Of a stretch of DNA of 64,000 nucleotides, positions 14,658 through 28,336 are shown one piece after another (within the stretch, counting starts at the first letter, position 1; every line of letters begins with the position of its first letter). The translations under genes were made by a program, and so were the position numbers. The notes beneath the pieces are model-generated. The model was not told where the DNA came from. It did no database searches and was given only the letters and a program-made list of their open reading frames with translations. Source of the DNA: Linepithema humile (Eukaryota > Arthropoda > Insecta > Hymenoptera > Formicidae); contig NC_090132.1 of assembly GCF_040581485.1 (NCBI RefSeq), positions 21,296,911 through 21,360,910 on the forward strand, given 5' to 3'.

Positions 14658-14934
14658 CTATTTATAGCATCATAGGTCTTTCGTGGGAGGATCGAGTGGG
14701 ACGAGGCTGCGCGACAACCAACACTGGCGGCGTGCAGGGAGGTAGAAACGTGTCAGGGGTGGCGTTCGAGGAGAGTCCAAGGGAAACGGCGGCAAGGGTT
14801 TGTGAGGGAAGGACGGGAGAAAGCGTGAGAGAGGGCAAAGGGGCGTGCGGGGTGAGACGGTGAAGGTAAGGGTAAAGAGGAAAGAGAGCAAAGAACGGGG
14901 AGAGGCGAGGAGAGATGATAGTTACTATAAATAG
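14658..14934. promoter_or_regulatory. Two MEF2-type sites in a CpG island
   Basis: CTATTTATAG at 14658-14667 and its reverse complement CTATAAATAG at 14925-14934, in G+C-rich surroundings where an AT-only core is less expected. Either could alternatively be a TATA box. Confidence 0.35.
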
Positions 14935-14990
14935 AACCGGCACTCAGCCCGTGGACTCTTCTAGGGTGACCTTTGCGAGAAAAAGAGAGG

Positions 14991-15030
14991 GAGAGAAAGA
15001 GGGAGAAAGAGGGAGAAAGAGGGAGAAAGA
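14991..15030 (+). repeat. 10-bp purine tandem repeat
   Basis: Four head-to-tail copies close to GGGAGAAAGA inside a purine-rich stretch of a CpG island. Confidence 0.85.
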
Positions 15031-15300
15031 GAGAGGCAACACCGACTTCCACGATGCTATTAGGCTAGGTTATTGGTTCGCCCTCGTCTCTTTCTCCCTC
15101 TCTTTCTATCTTCCTCCTGGGTTGGGCGCCACCGGCCGCGAATCTGGGTTATGTTTACTACCCCCTTCCCGCCCTTCGGTGGCTTGTGTTCGGGGCCGCG
15201 CGCGCGACGGCGCCGCGAGAACGCTGCGCGCGAAAGCGGCCGCGACACGCGAGAAACGAGTCTCCCGGGGTGCGGGCGTGCTCCCACATCTATAGTTCTA

Positions 15301-18300
15301 ATTACAAAATTTAATGGTAAATAAAGACGGAAGAGAGTTCATCAAGACGCTCGAAAATTCGCCAAGATTATCCATTTTTACATAAAATCCTTTTGACTTT
15401 TACGAGAACAGTATTTTATACGAATTACTTCTCTAATTTATGACGCACTATGCGGACCTCAAAATTATACTACGCTCTACTTCCACATCGCGTATACTTT
15501 AGGAACATTGATTTATCGAGAGATTTATATCATTCAACTTATCAGACCCTGTTAAATATATAGACACAAATATTTGCTTAATATTTTAAATTATATATAA
15601 AATATTTATAAGAGAATAAAAATTATCGAGAACTTAATGTTTCATATCTAGAAAGAGAATAAATTAATTAGCAGTATAAGCGTAATAAAAAAACTGCATG
15701 TAAAGTTCTACACATTGACAGACCTACAGAACTATTTACATAAATTCATATTATCTCATATTATATCTTCATATTATCATTAAAAAGAAACTGAATTATT
15801 TTGCAGTATCCATACATAATAATGGATATCTATAAATAAGATGAAAAATAAATAACAGAAAAGTTATTTATAAATAAGTATAAATATTAATAGAGGATTT
15901 CATAAATTTGAAATAGAAGCTGTCTATCTTCGTATGATTACGAAACATCAAGTTTAGCTCGCAGATTTGCTCAATCGCAAGAGAAACAAAACGGCTGGAC
16001 ACGAGAGTAAATACAAAAATAAAGCATCATCGAAAAAGAAATACCGATGGAACGAACTTTGATTACCGATCTTTCCACCATGGAAATGATCGCTTTGATC
16101 AGTGGCCCCGGCAGCACCAAAGTAAATATGCGATATAATACGTCGAGATCAAAGCAACTATTGCTGTTGAGAGCAAAAGTCTAATCAAGTTAAGCCGAAA
16201 TGACTTATTATAATTGAAAAGGCCATTTTCATGATTGATAATTCGATGTATTTCATAATTGATATAGGTTATGCGACGTGCTCTATATATTTTATGTTTT
16301 CAGTCAATATTTTCGCATTTTCTTTTACATTTACAATGAAAATATCATGGTTTGAACAAACATTCGAAATAAATAACGTAGAAGCGTTATAAAACAATTT
16401 TAATTAATTTTTTGCAGCAAAATTACACTTCGAGATTTACGGTTTGTGTATTAAGTAAATATAAAGCATGAAAATCAAATACAGAGAATAGATTAAAATT
16501 GAATGGTTTTACAACATAGTTTTATAACATCAGCTCCGTCTTTTTCAAAACCTGGTAAAGTTAATCTATGTTTAATTATTCAATTTACCAATTTTTAAGG
16601 CCTCTTATTCTCTCAGCTTTAAGATCAAGTTCTTCGAATTGTTAAGAAAATAAAGCAACTCATTTTTCTGCCAAATCCTTTCAATCACCGGCCATATTTT
16701 CATCGAGATCAATCGACATGAAGACTTATCGTCAGACACATGTATTTACTCGAAACTATCGTTGATGAGACCAACTCATCGCATGTGATAATGACTAAAT
16801 TTGCGCCGAACAACCTGTCAGTCTCGCGTCGGTCACAAAGTTTTGGCCGAGAGTGTTCCGCGAAATCGAGCGTGACCGTAAATTGTGCCAACGCGACTAA
16901 CATTAGTCTTTACCTCTCCGAATGTGGATGCGCGAAGCACCATTTTGGACTTTAACTTCGTCGTAAGAAGAATCGCTTGTCCAGCATAAATAGGCCCGTA
17001 TTAATAACTCATACTTCGCGCTAAATGTAGCCACCAATACTCGGCCCAAATTAACATCGTATGCGGTTTTCACGAAGAAACTTAGAACTCCAATAATTGC
17101 ACTAAATGTGAAGTATAAATATAGATCGTAATAAAAATTAAGTATTTTGGAGAAACTGGATTTAAAAATTTATGTTTGCAGAAAGCAAAGAGTTATTTTT
17201 ATAAATCTATTTAACAAATAAGGAAATTGCAAACACGTATTACGAATAAATATAAAAAAATATATAATATTAATGTGACATAAATGTAAAAATATAAAAT
17301 ATAATTATATATTAAAGGTTAGATTTCTGAAAAATAAATATAGTTAAATGCAATATAATGATGTACGATAGCACTAAATTTTTCGTCTAAGAAAGATTTG
17401 ACTGTCAATTTATCACAGAATCTATTTGAATTTGCTGAATTTTCAGATATTCCGCATACGTATTTATTACCGCATAAAGAAATAATAAATGTCCGTCGCC
17501 ATTCGCGTTGAAGTATCTCGCAGCTTAAAAGTATTTCACTGCTGTCTCGATAAGAGTTAAATTTATTGAAACGTCCCACTTGGGTAAGATTTAGAAGTAC
17601 GATTTCGCTACGAATTACGTTAAATGGGAAACGGGAGAGAGATATATATATATATATATGCGTGAGATAGAGAGAGGACGTTAATATTTTTCATCGCGAC
17701 ACATTGAAAGCATTTTATGCGAGCGCCGATGAAAAATGCAGCAAAGAGCAGCGCGGGATGAGTAATCGATGACAACATTGGTCGGTGCAGCAACGGCCGC
17801 ACGGACGAAAATAGAAACGTTCACGTGCGCCGATCGATCGGAATGTTTTTCAGGCTGCGCTTTCGCCGTGAATTCAAATTTTCACGAGCGTGCGTCTAGC
17901 AATAACTCTTAATGTCACGAGCAATTGCACTAGAGCGAATTCTCACAAATATATATTACTTGCATGGTTCGTATGAAAGCTCTACGTAGTCGCAAATAGC
18001 TACAAAATATAGCGGTAAACGGCGATGTTTTTTATTTATGACACATTTTCAATCGATACTCGCTATTATTTTTCGTCGATTGTAATTACTCGCGATAAAA
18101 ATAAATGCGTAATAAATTCTATGACGTTTTATCGAGCTCTGTTGAGGATAGGAATCTTTCACCGGGCGCGAAACGGAAACTTTCCTTCTACTCAACATCC
18201 TTCACGAAAGAAATTCCTTAATATACAGAAAGTTTCGCTCGAAAGATTCACGCGATAAGCAAGGAAAACCATTTTGCACGCGTTATTAACGCCGGCGAAA

Positions 18301-21060
18301 CTTTCCCGGTCTGCCTATCAGCCGCGGATGGTGCTGATTCATTGAAAAAATATCAAACTCGTTATAGCGCATCCGCAATCGCGCGATTACGGATCGTGTG
18401 GAAGAATTAATGTTACCGTCGAAGGATGCTGCGCAACTTTCTCGCGCGTATCTTCTTCGATAACGAAAACGAATGCGAGAACGGAATCGGCGTGCAGCGA
18501 CGAGCACCAACCACCACCCACACACAGATACAGCGCGGCAGTCTGTAACAAAATTAGCGCGGGCACAATGCGAACCCGCCTTCGCTCGAGAAAATAGAAT
18601 TGGCAGGCGACCAAAGTCGAGTCTTGAATAGATTTGAACTATATGGATCCTCCTTCGCCCTCTGTTCTCTCCCTCGTTCGCTCGCTCGCTTGGACATCGT
18701 ACCATCCCCCGTGTACGCGGCCTTTGTGTGATGTAACATGTCCTCATCGCGTTATTGCATTCGTTATGCGTGACGAATTAGCGTGAAAAATGAAGCGAGA
18801 GAACACCTTATAATCTTAAACAGACGCGAGAGCAAGCGTGAATGCACAAAGCCAGATGACATGTATCACTCAACGGAAATTTTTAGTATTCAGTGAATAT
18901 TCTTGCGGATCAATGATTTTGCAACGCTGGAATGTTTAATAACGCATGGAAAAATTAGAATTCAAATAATAAAGAACGGTATCCGTGTAGCAATAATATA
19001 TCCGAAAGACGAATTAATATACCTGGAATTAATAATTTCAATGTTATTTCCGTTTTTGCGTACTCCGCACATTTCTCAAACAAATTGCAAAATATTTGTA
19101 ACACAATTTAAGTTAAACGGATGACTGCTAACAACTAGAAATTCGTCAATTCAATCGGCGTGATAGGCGAAAATTTGGCAAGCGATGGCAAACGACATTC
19201 GGACGGTTAGGAATATCGTCGGAGGGAACAGCGACAGCTCGCGCTACGAAGCGCGCGAGAGCGAAAATAAATGGAGCCGACAAAAATAAACGCGGGGCCG
19301 CTATTTTGTGTGCATCCCGACGGCCGTGTCGGTATTAACGCCAATGTGTACGGTCGATTGTGTGCATGCGCGCGTGGTATGCGGCAAATTCGCTAATCCC
19401 ACCCCGAGTATATACACGAAGAGCACGCTGCTCGTGTAACCGTGCCGATGCTCCGAATATCCGAGGCTAGCAGATCGGCCGAATCGTCGATCTATCCATA
19501 TCGATATTCGATGTCACCTGTGATATTGCGTGATATCGCGAATACGCAACGATTTTGCCGTCTAGAATGTCTAAACAATCGTTTTTAATTATTTTCTAAC
19601 GCCAAAAATGTTCACTTGTCATCTACTTCTGGAACTGTCAAATAATTTTAAATAATTATTATTATTTCTTTTGAATTATATACATAATTTCATTTAAAAA
19701 AATAATTTATAATCAATGAACATGAATATTATATGATATTAGACAATAAACATTATTCTCGCAATCGGAATGCTTCAAATTATATTAAAACTCTAATAAA
19801 AAACAAAACATTCTTTTACTTTATTAATAAAGTTAATATTTAAATAACTTTTGATATTATAATAAATTTGTAAACTTTTGGTTTGCAAAGCTAAATTAGA
19901 AAAAAAAATTTTATAATAGTATATTCTGATTCGTTAAATAATTTCTGTTTTTTTTGAAAGGAATTATAATTATAATCAAAAAAATAATAAACAGTTTACA
20001 TTAAGTATGTAAGATTTTTTTATGTTAACACCAAAAGTAAAAAAGACAGGAATCTACAATTCTAAATAAGAGAGCGAGTTTTATGTTTGCAAAAATCGTA
20101 CTTGAGACGTGACAACGAAAATTCGCAGTACTTTCGCGGCAACAGAGCTTTTGCCTGGCGCAAAGTTTTTGCGATTGACAGAATAAATTGTCGCTAGTTT
20201 GTTTTCACGTAGAATGTGATACAGAAGACGACCCTATAAAAGAAATCATTGGTGGCTCACCGGGGAATACGAGAGCTCCATCGATTTTGCCAGCGGGATT
20301 GCTCCCGTTCTTTTCTGCGACGCCGACCGTTACGCGAGCATCGTGGACTTGTGTCGACCCACTTTTAAAAGAAAACTTACTTCTTCCATAAATGATCGTG
20401 CGAAAGCTACGGGCTGTTACCATACCAACGCAATCCTGTTGTCCAACAAAACGGGAACTTTTTCTCAAGACGTGAAGAAAAGTTCACGGATATGCATTAA
20501 ACAGCAAGAATTAGGGAAAAATGTATTTACTGAATTTAATTAGCGATTGACAAATGAAGGCCAAAGTTAGCCGCGAGCGCCGTTAACGCGATCGTGCCTA
20601 ATTGTTGTTCAACCGATGAATCAATCACGGTCGCGATTAATCCGTGCGCATGAAACGTTGGAAAGGAAAGTTTCTCAAACCAATTTCCGACGATCAATTT
20701 CCGAGAAAGCCATTCCTCGAATCGAAGGATTGGCTGCCGCCCCCGTGAGCTCGGTGAAGGCACGTGCAGCGGGAAAGAAAATACGTTCCCGCGCGAAGTG
20801 CATCGGGGTCCCGACTGCTTCCAAATCGCGTGCGACGCGTGTACGCGTTAATCCATCATCGTGAAACCTTGACCTTCCTACATCGCTGTAGAACGTCCTT
20901 TCGCGATCTAATCGTCGCGCAAGCTTAAGCACGCTTACCCAACAAAACTCCATCTCGACTGGCATTTCTACCCGGTCGGACACTTTGAGAGAGGCATATC
21001 TATACGGAAACGGAAACTTTAAGTTATCGACTCTGAACCGCAAAAGGGCTTCGCAAAGTA
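15301..21060. other. Gene-free mosaic of AT-rich and CpG-rich DNA
   Basis: AT-rich at 15,300-15,960, 16,200-16,680, 17,090-17,350 and 19,570-20,050. CpG-richer at 16,690-17,060, 17,600-18,750, 19,140-19,560 and 20,100-21,050. No transposase, tRNA or domain-bearing exon recognised. Confidence 0.5.
17642..17659. repeat. (AT) microsatellite
   Basis: About nine AT units. Confidence 0.9.
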
Positions 21061-24000
21061 ATTTTATTCAGAAATATTTATCAATTTTTCTACATTATAT
21101 ACTGCCTCGAAAATAAGAGGAGAGATAAGATTTCTTGGCCTGCTAATGTTTATTCTAGAAACTTCAAAACTACCAAGAAATAATTAATATTCATCCCTTT
21201 AAACAATGTTGTATTCATGGAGTCGTAAATGTCTGGTATAATTATCATGTTTCCAAAATTGCATTTATTAATTAAGCCATAAACAAGTTCCATAATTAAA
21301 TAATTCTGAGAAAAATTCTTTCCATACAAAAAAAATTATTATTTTGTATTCTGTTACTTGCAGAAATATAAAAATTTCAAAACTAGTTATTAATCTTTCG
21401 CATCTCTTCACGTGTTAAATTAATTGTTGTGTGATATTTCGCATAAAATGTCGTATTTTTCACATTAAAAAAAAAATCTATTTAGGCAAAATAATTGAAC
21501 GTGCCGAGCTAATGGCACAATTGATTATTTATATATAGAAGCCATGCACGTGCATCTAGAATAAAAGCGGCGGGTTATGCTATCGAACGAAGGTCAAATA
21601 GTATATCTCGCATCCTGGAATATCTGAATAGAATTATTCCTTTCTTTACGATGCCCTGCTATATTTGGCTGGAAACTTATCGTTTATTAAAAAATAGTAC
21701 AAAGACAGTTGCACGCGTTTGCTTGTTTTATTAATAATGTTCGACCAGACTTTATCGATAATCAAGAGTTTATCCGTCGTAAAAAAAGGTGCTGTCGTTG
21801 CGCGGCTTAAAATAACCCCGGAGGAGTCGGTCGAGTCCGATAAGTCGCTTTTATTTACAGACATTCGAGCGTGGTTAAATACGTGTCGTAGTTGATATGA
21901 ATGGCGGTTATCCTTCGACTAATTTAGAGTCGGCATGTGAGCGCAGAGATTTCACATATAGACGCTATTCAAAAATACAACGTATCGTAGAGGAAGTGAT
22001 CGCAGCCGTACGAGTCAACCGTGCAAGACACTTTCCTTTCCAGATCGTCAAGGTTGTCTACATTCTTCATTAGTATCTTCAGTTTATATCGAAAATTGCT
22101 CACGATACAATGCTCACGATGGTGAGCGGAACGTTTGCGCGTAAGCGTTCTCAATTCGAAAATATATTTTCAGCGGGTAAATAACAATCGAGTTACTCTT
22201 GGCCCGGTGCGCTAGCTGTCGTTTCAGCTGAATTTATCACGGTGCGGTGCAAAAAGTTTCACGAAGAACGCACTTGCCTTATAGCGAAAATCCGAAAATA
22301 ACTCTCCATCCCCCCCCTCCCCCCCTCCCTTCTCAACTTGGCTTTTCTTTTCGCGTGGCTAGGACGAATCGATGGGAATCGACGAGCGCGCCGCTGGTGA
22401 CGCTCGAATCTAGGTAAGTCGACGTTTCTTCGCGAATAATCCGCCCGTGTGTGAGCACCTCGCGGAAGCCCGTGTACATGCACGCACGTGCACGTGTGTG
22501 AACACATACGTATCCGCTACCTGTATATATTTCCGTACGTCCACACGGAGCACGGGCGCGTGGCAGGGGTAGGGGAGGAACGGCGGGGTGGATGGAAGCG
22601 CGAAGACGGTGCGAGCGGGGGTGCGGTGTAAAGGTACGAGAGTGTTATATAAATAGAAGCGGTCAATGCTGCTATGGGAACACTACACACAGCCACGCGA
22701 GAGGGTGGATGGTGGGTTGCGCAGGGTTGAGTAGAATACTCACTCCCAATTTATTAGTCGCGTTTAGCGTGTGCTTGCGCGCTCGGCGTGGAGCGCGCGC
22801 GCGATATCGGACTTCGATAGCGCGAGACAATTGTTGGCTAAAAATGAGCTGTAAATGTACTACGATAAAAAGCACACACTTGGCGCTTCACTTCGGCGAA
22901 AGTGCTGCTTATTAATTTAGTCACGAGCAGCTTAATAGATTAATTGGATGTTATTACGTTTATTTCCGCTTCTGATTATTACTTCTTGCAGGTCAAATTT
23001 ATCTCGGCGAAGTAAGCTGATACCAAAAATTTCGGCCCAAGTTACATTTAATCGACGCGATATAACAGCCAATTTTGTGGAATTTCATTACAGATCACGA
23101 CAATATAATCATAATTATGTACTTCGAGTCTTAAGAAACTAATTGTAAGTGAAGGACAGACGTCATATCAATTCAGCCCGACGCAAAACCGCAAAGGATA
23201 AAATATATCATTGTTTTATATATATAAAATCAGTGTAATGATTGATTCTTTTTTACTTCCTAAATAATCAATCATGTCATAATGTCATTTTTTCTCTACT
23301 TAATTACTTTTGTTCAAACAAACTCTCCATATATTTTTCATTTCTATGACGCTTTAAAAAAAAGAATTATATCTCCATATGAAATGTATTTATCTCGTTG
23401 TGGAATACGTGCACTTGGTTTCGAAGCAGCGTTAAACGCGCATCCGCATCGATCGAATCGTTTCGCTGCGACAATTCCTTCTTTCTCCGCCGCTCTCTCG
23501 GGAGACCGATCAGAAAATAGCACGTCGCGTCGCCGCGACGCGAAACGCCGCTCTATCGTCCTCTCTCTCGCGCTTTCGCGGGAACGATCCGCAATGTCGA
23601 GAAGTTTACATGCAACGGTGCGATGTGTGCATAAACGCGAGCACGTAAACGAGCATCGAGAGGGCACGTTTGTTTCCTGTATGGGCTACCTGTACACGCG
23701 TTTCACGTCACTTACACGCGAGCACGCACTTTCATAGCAGTCGGCTAACTTTGTCTCGCGCCCGTATGGCCGTGTCTCGATCGTTATAACTGCGCTAAAT
23801 ATACGAGCCGTTAACGTGCGCGAGAGGCTCCATTAAGGGCCAATAAATTGCACCTCCGACGAGAAAGGAACGTTACGCACTATATAGAACCAAAAGCGAC
23901 AACATTCCGCAGACTATAAAAATCGACAGCTGATATTTTAATCGAACGAAAATGTAATGTTAAGCGCTTTATTTTATCCCAGAAATGCATTAAGAAAATA

Positions 24001-24555
24001 TGAAAAGATATGGAAAAATTCAAATTCAAATTAATAAATTCAAGTAGATAAATCTTGTAAACAAATTAATAAATAATAAACAGTATTATTAACCGAAAAT
24101 AATTAATAAATAATTATTTGATTTGACAATATAAAGCGGTCATAAATTTGTCTTCTCCTTTCATACATTAGAAATCTTTGTTAAGTCAAATAATTGAAAT
24201 ATTTCAACAAATAAAACTTATTCAAGAATATAAATAAGCAAGGAAAAATCAATCGAAAATCGAATATTAGATGTATAATCATTCAATCTTCTAATCGCGT
24301 TTCCGCACTCATTTAACTCACTGCGCAGGAACAGACGTTGCAGCGTGCTCAATAGTTCGAGTACAAAGTGCAACGGTGATTTCGCGCGCGGTCAATCTTT
24401 ACGATGCGTTTCCTCGGCGTGCCTCGTGTAGAGGAACGATATAAATAGCGTTATCGTGAGTGCTCACACCGCAGCCGATAACGGCGAACGATTTTGCCAT
24501 CCATCGATGGACGCGCAGCGATTTCTCGCGGGACGACCGTCGAGAACCCGCCTTC

Positions 24556-24565
24556 CTATTTTTAG
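24556..24565. promoter_or_regulatory. MEF2-type site
   Basis: CTATTTTTAG in a CpG-rich patch. A near-match (ATATAAATAG) lies about 120 bp upstream. Confidence 0.25.
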
Positions 24566-24731
24566 CGTCGCGTTCATTAAGAATAATCTAGCCGCGAATA
24601 AAAAGATGTAAGTGGAACAGGCTCGATAAACTGGCCGATAAAGATGCCACACGATACGGGCTCTACAAAATGATCCGATTTTATCGCCACGGCATTATTT
24701 CAGAATTACAATTTATTTGCCTGGATTAATC

Positions 24732-24736
<5 letters not shown>

Positions 24737-24795
<59 letters not shown>

Positions 24796-24826
24796 CGTGT
24801 GTGTGTGTATGTGTGTGTATGTGTGT
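24737..24826 (+). repeat. Compound (GA)27 and (GT) microsatellite
   Basis: About 54 bp of uninterrupted GA, then a short A-rich link and an interrupted GT tract (GTGTGTGTGTATGTGT). The GA tract could bind GAGA-factor-type proteins, but length alone explains it as a microsatellite. Confidence 0.95.
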
Positions 24827-25550
24827 TTCATACTTCTCAGTAGAGTTCAAACAATGATGGCACGTGTTAAAAAAGAAATGCACAAATAAGGAAAAATATA
24901 CAGTGTTGTTTGTTATTCTCTAGGAAAATAATGAATTTTTTTATTCGTTTGTAAAAATGTTGACTCGTACAGTATGTATTGTACGAGACATTAGCATTGC
25001 AAAAGATATCGTACAATCTCATAAATGGCAAGTGCCTGAAAATTCATAATGCTTCAAACAAGTGTAAAAAATATCTTTTTTCAGATTCAAACAAATAAAT
25101 GCTATGTTCTTCCTCCGAATAATAATATTCGATGGCTGAAACCGCTTCAAATAAAGAACACGATTATTACAAATAACTTTTATTTTCCTCACCCATGGCT
25201 GTTAATTTTTTAATTAGCGTTATAGATAGCGGCAACGTCGCGGTGCAGCCGAGCAATCTGAGATCGGGATAGGATGCATCGCTAAGGGAAGAGAATTCCG
25301 ATAATCGCCGTCTGTAAGGAAATAATTAATCGCGTCTGTAAAATCGCGGGTTGCGCGCGTCGGACGCGAATAGCCGAGATTACGCGGCGGGAGTGGGAGG
25401 AAGGGAGAGAGGAGGAGAAGGAGGGACGAGCGCGGCAAGATATCGTCTTTGGTATCGCGGTATCGATCGATACTATCCTGTCTATTATTAGACGAGTAAC
25501 GGCACACCGATCGTTATTATTATTATGCGAAATGTATTTGTAGCCGACTC

Positions 25551-25582
25551 ACGAACGACGACGACAACGACGATGACGATGA
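25551..25582 (+). repeat. Degenerate (ACG) tract
   Basis: Consecutive ACG, GAC and ATGACG units near 25551-25582. Not part of a recognised coding frame. Confidence 0.6.
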
Positions 25583-26216
25583 AGCCAGTTCTATTCCAGC
25601 CGCGAAAATTATGGCCCGTTCGTTGAAAATACAAGTAGAGATGCTGTTCTAACACAGGACAAAGAAGATGGTGTGTAGGGAAGGAAAGACGCGAGATACG
25701 CCGGAAAAGAACAGCAAAATCCGATCAGCAAACTAATTCGTTGAACTCCCACGACGGGGTGGACGGAATTAAATCTCGCCGAAGAAAAGCTCGGTGGAAA
25801 TTGCTTAGTCGCATCACCTCGACGCGCGTTAATAATGAACGGTGTTCGGTCTCGAGGTGTCACGGTAATTTCCCTCCTCTGCGATACGGCAAACACTTTC
25901 AATGCACCCGTCGTGCTGCGTGCGGAATTTAACAGTCGCTGCGAATTATTAGCTGCGACGCGCTAAACCGATTAATGCTCGCATACTCGGTCGCTCGTGA
26001 TTACGATGTATGCATCCTCTTCTTTCCACGCGATCCAACGATTTCCTTCCTCGACCGTGCGCGAACGAAAATGTCCCGCGAGAGAATAAATGAAGAACGC
26101 GACCATACGTGAATTATTCAGCAGTGTATTGACCGACCGCGCCGCGAGACCACGACGCTATATTACCTATCTATACCCGGAAATAAATAATGCAGATCGC
26201 ATGGTGGTTTCCAAAC

Positions 26217-26238
26217 GTGTCTCTCTCTCTCTCTCTTT
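26217..26238 (+). repeat. (TC) tract
   Basis: About ten TC units following AAACGTG, in a CpG-rich region. Confidence 0.85.
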
Positions 26239-28302
26239 CCCCGCCGGTGTACTAAACCTTAAAAATAAACGATTCTTTGCCGGAACAGTCGTGGCAAGGA
26301 TTCGGCCCACATCGATTTTCAATCAACCGCCTTTTCCTCTGGAAAGGAATGAGCGGATTAATTATGTACCGGGCCGTCTAATTTCAGCGCGATGGCTATT
26401 CGTCGTCGCTGACTGACTGCACGATGACAAACTAGATAAAAATCGAATTCAAGCAGAATCGTCGCGATAAATTTAATCTCGCCGTGGCCTAACGCGATTC
26501 GATACAACGTGTCAATACTAGTATCCATCACCTTTTTATACTCGTATCAGCCAAATTTCATCGTTGCGGACTTTTATAGATAATTTTAGAAATATAAAAC
26601 TCACGAAGATAAAGCAGTAATCTCTTTTATTAATATAGTTTATGGATAAACGGGGACCGCATTATTTTTTGAACAGTGAAAAGCTCGTTCTAAAAAAAAA
26701 ATTTTTTTTTGTTTTGTTTTAGAGATAAAGAAAAAGCCCTGGCGATTAGCCACTCAGCTATCGCGATATCAAACTGTCTAATTCACAATTCTTAATCATT
26801 GTGTGCAGTGTGTAAATGTGATAATGTATTTGAGTATGTATGGCCACAGTGTGTGAGCTCAGGTTCGTGGGTTTGCTAAGCCCAAATGATTGTGCGGTTC
26901 AGCCATTCTTAAATTTTCTCAAAAATTTAATGTCAATGAACATATTACGACATCTGTCGGTTAAAAATAATATTGTTATTAAAAGTGTAGTAAAGAAAAA
27001 TTTTCAAATAATTTCGTCCATAAAATTGAAAATAATTTCTATGTAAATAAGCGGAATTCTACAGAAACATGAGAGCAAAAACAACAGAAAAGATAATATA
27101 TGTACAATAGATAAAATTAAATAGTTAATTAAACTAGCGTGCAAAAATAGAAAAATTCTAGGAAGCGAAGATAGCGTAAGGAAAATACGCGAATGCGTTG
27201 CGATTGGCAAGGAAATTCAGCGCAAAAAGAGACGGAGACGCGTTTACGAGTGGCGCAACGCGCAAACAGCCTCGAAAACGTTAAGAACATTAATGCGAGG
27301 CAGACAATCGTAAAACGCGGCGGCCCAAATCTTTCCTCGCCGTAAATGCGCGTGTACGAGTTCACAAGAGAGATCTCTAGCGATTATTCGAGTCAGCAGG
27401 ATGCGCCTGCCTTCGGGTTGCCGTTACATCGTCGTTTACACACGCGCCCGCGCACACACAAATGCGTTGCGGGCGTAACGCGCAACGTAACCGCGCGCCA
27501 ATATGCGCGCATGCATAATGCCAAGCATAACCGAGTAGTTTATTTATAACGCGGCGCGGAAATACACCCGTGGCTTGTGCCTTTATTGTAAAACGCCGTT
27601 GTGTAACGATGTTGTGTAACGTAATTGCACGATAGTACAGCGACGCGTATGCACTTGTTCCATCCCCCTGTTCCTCCTTCCCATCCCCCTTGTCCTCCTC
27701 CTCCTGCCTACCACTTAGAATTCGCGATACCTGGCCGAGCTCCGCGACGTCGGAATTAGCGTAAGCGACAGGAAACGTCAATTTTCAGCGTAACGTCGAA
27801 ACGCCCCCGTCTACTCGGAATCGCGACGTTTTTATGCGACTGTTGACAGTTTCCGCGCGCAGTGACTTTGATTTACGATACAACGTGACGCTCGAATCAA
27901 TTTCATCGGATTGCTTCGGTTGGCCCGCAACTTCGTTCTCCGCGACTCGTAAATAAACCGCATGCGTATTATCAATGCGGCAGAGCTGCGCAATGAATTT
28001 CATATAATTGCGCTCGCAGCGGTTGTAAAGTGAACGATGTGACACTCGAGTGTTGCATATCGTCGTTGCACGTTGTTGCAGAACGTGACTAGATACTGAC
28101 GACGACATGAAATACACTGAAATCAGAGCATACTGGAATTCTTTAAAAATAAATATTTGGAAAAATAATAGTGTTACTTGAAAATTTAATTAAAATACAG
28201 AGAAACGTGCATTAAAAATTGCTATAAATATTTTCGAAAGATTATAGCATTACTTGCGAGTTAAAATAAAAAAAAAAAAACAAGTTAAATCTCTTTTTCT
28301 TT

Positions 28303-28336
28303 TTTTCTCCCCTCCCCCCTCCCCCCTCTCTCTCTT
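28303..28336 (+). repeat. Polypyrimidine tract CCCCTCCCCCC/TCTCTC
   Basis: Two CCCCTCCCC-type blocks followed by a TC run. The complementary strand is G-rich and might form a quadruplex. A similar C-run lies at about 22308-22330. Confidence 0.7.

Larger units (their letters stand above)
12141..15300. other. CpG-rich patches separated by AT-rich DNA
   Basis: Patches at 12,140-13,190, 13,650-13,960 and 14,470-15,300. They contain a TATA-like sequence, a perfect hairpin, two MEF2-type sites and a purine tandem repeat. Long opposite-strand open frames in 14,495-15,300 reflect composition (Arg/Gly versus Pro/Ser/Leu), not a recognisable protein. Confidence 0.5.

Noticed and set aside
14495..15324. 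Several long open frames on both strands
   Set aside because: CpG-rich composition opens many frames at once. The products are biased Arg/Gly or Pro/Ser/Leu with no domain, and no splice pattern joins them.
18286..18747. 153-codon minus-strand frame
   Set aside because: Overlaps other open frames in the same CpG patch; Arg-rich, no recognisable motif.
23282..23737. 151-codon plus-strand frame
   Set aside because: Crosses an AT-rich/CpG-rich boundary with an abrupt change in composition and has an equally long minus-strand partner; no family recognised.
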